Below, one piece after another: positions 45,658 to 48,507 of a stretch of 48,507 bases of DNA; the stretch's first letter is position 1; every line of letters starts with the position of its first letter. The position numbers and the translations under genes were made by a program. The stretch is from positions 1 to 48,507 of the forward strand of contig RBWT01000041.1 of NCBI GenBank assembly GCA_004010275.1, given 5' to 3'. The notes below the pieces were generated by a model that searched no databases, was not told where the DNA came from, and saw only the letters and a list, made by a program, of their open reading frames with translations. This stretch comes from Streptomyces huasconensis. GTDB taxonomy: Bacteria > Actinomycetota > Actinomycetes > Streptomycetales > Streptomycetaceae.

Positions 45658-46790
45658 CGAGTGGCACGATCTCCTCCCACAGCTTCCAGGCGTTGGTGCA
45701 GCCCTCGTTCCAGCGGTCATCCAGGTAGGGGTTGTAGTCGTCGAGAACGGAGGGCCGGTTCTGCCACTGACCGGTGAACAGCGCTTCCGGCGTTGCGGCG
45801 TCGGCGAACTGCTTGACGGTGCGGTAGGTCATCCCGAGCTGCCGCTGCACCGAGCGCCGGCTGTGCCCGCCTTCAGCAGTGCGTGGACGGCGGCGTGCCG
45901 TGCCCGGGTCCGATCGGCGAATCGGTGTCCGCGCGCACGGAGAACCGGACGGTTCCGCGGCTGGGACGGCCTCGGGCTCGGGTTCGGGTTCGGGGGCCAT
46001 GGGGGCTAGAGCGCGGAGGCAGCGACGGTGCTGGGCAACGCTCCGCTCGGCAGCCTCGCTCAGGTTGTGCCAGAGATGCCACCTGTCGGCGACCTGCACC
46101 GCCTGCGGCGCTCTGGCAGCGGCGCCTTCGGCAAAGAACGGCGCGCGGTCCCGGCAGACGACCTCGATACCGGGTCGCTGGGCGAGCCAGGCGGCCAGAC
46201 TCGATGCCTCCCGGTCCGGGAGCAGATCGATCGGCCGACGGGTTTCGACGTCCACCAGCACAGTGGCGTAGTGGCGGCCCTTGCGGGTCGCGTACTCATC
46301 GACGCCGACCACCCGCGGCGCAGGCACCTCCGGGCTCGGGCAGGGCGTCGACCAGGCGGAAGACCGTGCTCCGGCTGACGGACACACCGAGGACGGCGGC
46401 TAGCCAGGCGCCGGCCCGTCCGGCCAGGGCAAGGCCGACCGCGGCCAGAGCGGAGCGCAACCGCTCGGTGCGCTGGCCGTACCTGCGAGTGAGACCGGGT
46501 ACCTGTTCCACGAAGGTCTGCCGAGCGCACACGGCGTCGCGGCAGCGGAACCGCCGAACCCGTAACCGGAGCACGACCCTCCGTCCTGCGCTCGGCACGT
46601 CAGCAGGAAACCGCAGGTAGGAGCTATGCACCCGGGTCGACCAGGCGCCGCACCCCGGGCAGGCGGCACCGACTGTCGTGCACTGCACGTCAACGCGCAC
46701 TATCTCGATATTCACGTCTAGCGACAACACCTCGATGTCCGCGACCGCCGGGAACAACAGCTCCTTCAACCGGAGCACGACCTCTTCCAC
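45653..46790 (-). mobile_element. ISL3 transposase, 5' part of the split gene
   Basis: A GTG at 46790 opens EEVVLRLKELLFPAVADIEV. The zinc-binding region is CPGCGAWSTRVHSSYLRFPA with RCRDAVCARQTF, then LTRRYGQRTERLRSALAAVG. After an indel near 46325, VVGVDEYATRKGRHYATVLV carries the first catalytic Asp, with CRDRAPFFAEGAAARAPQAV and ADRWHLWHNLSEAAERSVAQ following, and CTNAWKLWEEIVPLGY at the junction. This is a standard ISL3-family transposase, cut exactly where the Tn7-like element begins. The rest is at 36544-37014. It was probably an inactive IS used as a landing site. The ends of the IS are not clear to me. Confidence 0.88.
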
Positions 46791-46917
46791 GGCCGGGACT
46801 CTCAGCCCGACCACCCTCGTGACGGCCGATTTTCGGGCGACTTCCGAAGCTGTCCAGAGACGTCCGGACGTCACTCAGAGTGGTCGCTGCACGGAAGCTG
46901 AGCCAGAGCCGCTTCTC

Positions 46918-47202
46918 GTGAACGAAGCTGGTGTGTCGTTCACCATTCACCGCATCCTGGTCTCGGCCACAGACGAGAACGAGCGGTGGGTTGCGATCGA
47001 GGACGCGCCGTTCAACCAGCGCACCGGGGCCCGGCAGTGGATGCCGGACGGCGCCAAGCGCGTGGTCGGTCAGCGGGTCGCCCGCACGGTGACGCTGGAT
47101 GAGAAGGTCCTGGCACGACGTCAAGGTCCGCAGCTGTGCCGGGGCGGCTGTCTGCGGCCGACCGTGGTGAACTTCGGCGAGAGCGACGCCGCCGGCGCCT
47201 GA
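46918..47202 (+). CDS. Hypothetical protein or fragment
   Basis: From a GTG at 46918 the frame reads NEAGVSFTIHRILVSATDEN, WVAIEDAPFNQRTGARQWMP and VVGQRVARTVTLDEKVLARR, ending at 47202 (94 residues). Codon third positions are G/C-biased and residue composition is natural. There is no good ribosome site, and the first part could equally be the tail of a longer lost gene. No family recognised. Confidence 0.35.
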   Translation: MNEAGVSFTIHRILVSATDENERWVAIEDAPFNQRTGARQWMPDGAKRVVGQRVARTVTLDEKVLARRQGPQLCRGGCLRPTVVNFGESDAAGA

Positions 47203-47429
47203 CGTCGATGGAGGCAAGGACGGCGCCCGCCGTGTGCACGGTCCGGCCGCCGGGATGAGCTGATATGCGCAGCGCCTGCTGGGCGTGACGTCCGCCCCGC
47301 TCTCGGTTGGGCACCGGAGGCGCCTTTCCGTCGGCTGCGGCTTACGGATGCCCGCTCCCGGACGGCTTGCGGGCATGCCGCCTCGCCCCTTGCCCACCCC
47401 AGGGAATTGAGAGAGGAGCACACACGATC

Positions 47430-48507
47430 ATGTCCGCCGCTTCTGCGCACTTGCTCCCCGTCGCTGTACCGACCCAGGCGATGGCCCGCCTCCTGTACGA
47501 CATGGACATCGCGACCTGAACCGTCTTGAGGAAGCCGGCCAGGTGAACAGCGGAAGCAATGATGATCTGTGGAGGCGGCTGCTGGGCAGGGTGGGAGTGA
47601 CGCGGCTTCTCGCCCCCGGCCAGAACCTGGTCCGCGCCGAAGGGCAGTTGGAGGGGACCGTCCGCCTGGCCGACGGCTGTGTCCACGATCTGCTGGAGTT
47701 CATCCCCTGGCTCCTTCGCCACGACATCGCCGATGACCTCGCCTACGAAGCCGACTCCGGCCGTGCTGGCAAGCTCGACACCGCTCAGGAACTCGAGCCC
47801 GGAGACGCCGCACTGCTCCGCTACCGGTGCGTGAGCCCCGCAGCCCTCACCGCGCAGCCCCTGCCAGACGGCAGCGACGACGCCGCACTGGTGCGCGTCT
47901 ACGAGATGCTCGCGCTGATGGCCACCTACACCGCGGTGCCGCACTTCATCCCGGCCTCCGCCGCGTTCGACGCGGCCACCGGACTGCCCCCGGAACCGGA
48001 GGCCGAGCTGCGCCTGCCGGCCGAGACCGTCCTGGTGTTCCACGACGGTATCCCCCTGCCGGCCGCGACCGCGGACGACGCCGCTCTCCACGCCCACGTC
48101 ACCGCCCGCTTCGACGTCATGGAGTCCAGGCCGCAGGAGAACCCCCTCTTCGACCGCAACCCGCTGGTCGTCGGCGGCGTCCTGCTGGGCCACCCCGATG
48201 ACGGCACCGACCACGCCCATGCCCTCGACCAAGACCTCGGCCAGCTGATCATCGCCCATCGCGCACGACGGGACAAACGTCTTCTCCCAGTGGCCGATCA
48301 CCCACCTGGAAAGCGCCGGCCCGGCAGCAAGGGTCCTGCGCAACTACGCGGCCCAGCTGGCTCTGGAGGGCTGGGACACGCCTCCGCCCGCCCCGGGCCG
48401 CGCCCGCTGCGGCAAGAAGGGGAAGAAGAACCGCGGCCTGACCGCAGCCGAGCGCCGCGACGGCCCGCACACCCCAGGCCCGGGCCGGCGCCCTGCTGGG
48501 CGTACGG
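47430..48507 (+). CDS. Hypothetical protein, partial at right edge, two frameshifts
   Basis: The ATG at 47430 follows GAGAGGAG and reads SAASAHLLPVAVPTQAMARL, LYDMDIA. A shift near 47512 continues DLNRLEEAGQVNSGSNDDLW, LLAPGQNLVRAEGQLEGTVR, VHDLLEFIPWLLRHDIADDL, VYEMLALMATYTAVPHFIPA and NPLFDRNPLVVGGVLLGHPD. A shift near 48265 gives HDGTNVFSQWPITHLESAGP, AARVLRNYAAQLALEGWD and a Lys-rich stretch leaving the window. No known motif is recognised. The long open frame on the opposite strand (47342-48343) has the His/Asp/Gly composition typical of an antisense shadow, so I prefer the plus strand. Confidence 0.6.

Noticed and set aside
47342..48343. Long open frame on the minus strand (333 residues)
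   Set aside because: Rich in Gly, Val, Asp, His and Gln with no hydrophobic core pattern, as expected for the antisense of a GC-biased gene; the plus strand gives natural protein sequence with a ribosome site.
1..48507. tRNA, rRNA, CRISPR arrays, replication origin, riboswitch
   Set aside because: I saw no cloverleaf-like sequences, no regularly spaced short repeats and no recognisable riboswitch core; the 36-bp repeats are only two copies 4.3 kb apart.

Overview
The window is very GC-rich, with strong G/C bias at third codon positions, GTG/TTG as well as ATG starts, GGAGG-type ribosome sites and gene families typical of Streptomyces (M48/lipoprotein modules, RDD proteins, fulvocin-C-like proteins, NACHT ATPases, ISL3/IS5/IS630 remnants, TnsA-like endonucleases). 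It looks like an accessory or chromosome-arm region of a Streptomyces or close relative. Single-base disruptions recur in genes that otherwise read well. I count about 30 in 48.5 kb, so many 'broken' genes may be assembly indels, and I give the repaired reading where I can see it.

Layout. 0-3 kb: a partial unknown gene, a flavohemoprotein (hmp) with a palindrome in its promoter region, and a divergent decayed two-GAF sensor. 3.2-8.4 kb: an amidohydrolase and an MFS exporter, divergent from a PucR-type regulator. 8.5-15.4 kb: a secreted protein with three repeats and a wall-anchor-like tail, a truncated CbiX/SirB chelatase, a GNAT, an AraC regulator with a cupin, and a RidA-like protein coupled to a secreted tripeptidyl-aminopeptidase-like hydrolase. 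15.5-19.2 kb: a decayed lasso-peptide cluster (truncated cyclase, RRE protein, leader peptidase, ABC exporter) with no precursor. 19.3-21.7 kb: IS and integrase debris. 21.5-25.9 kb: a three-gene unit (helical protein, membrane M48 protease, lipoprotein) between perfect 36-bp direct repeats. 26-33 kb: a fulvocin-C-like bacteriocin protein, a methyltransferase, a NACHT ATPase with an in-frame stop, an orphan immunity protein and an IS630 fragment. 33.4-36.5 kb: small hypothetical genes and an RDD membrane protein.

The most interesting structure is 37015-45652. An ISL3 transposase gene is cut in two: its 3' part lies at 36544-37014 and its 5' part at 45653-46790. Both junctions carry the same 5 bp, GTAGC. 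Removing the 8638 bp between them rejoins the transposase reading frame exactly. The inserted segment has imperfect terminal inverted repeats and sub-terminal repeats shared by both ends. It carries a tnsA-like gene just inside one end, followed with an ATGA overlap by the first ~22 codons of a probable tnsB, cut off by an IS3 scrap. It is therefore a Tn7-like transposon that appears to have lost its other transposition genes.

The cargo of that transposon is a compact metabolic locus. One part is a cysteine hydrolase coupled to a DJ-1/AraC regulator. The other is an overlapping three-gene operon: a YqcI/YcgG heme-dependent oxygenase (GntA-like) fused to a cupin, an MFS exporter and an ATP-grasp ligase. 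The operon ends in a strong terminator and is followed by an FprA-type ferredoxin-NADP reductase. This looks like a minimal, mobile biosynthetic cluster for an N-oxygenated amino acid or dipeptide. The product and the dependence on FprA are inference.
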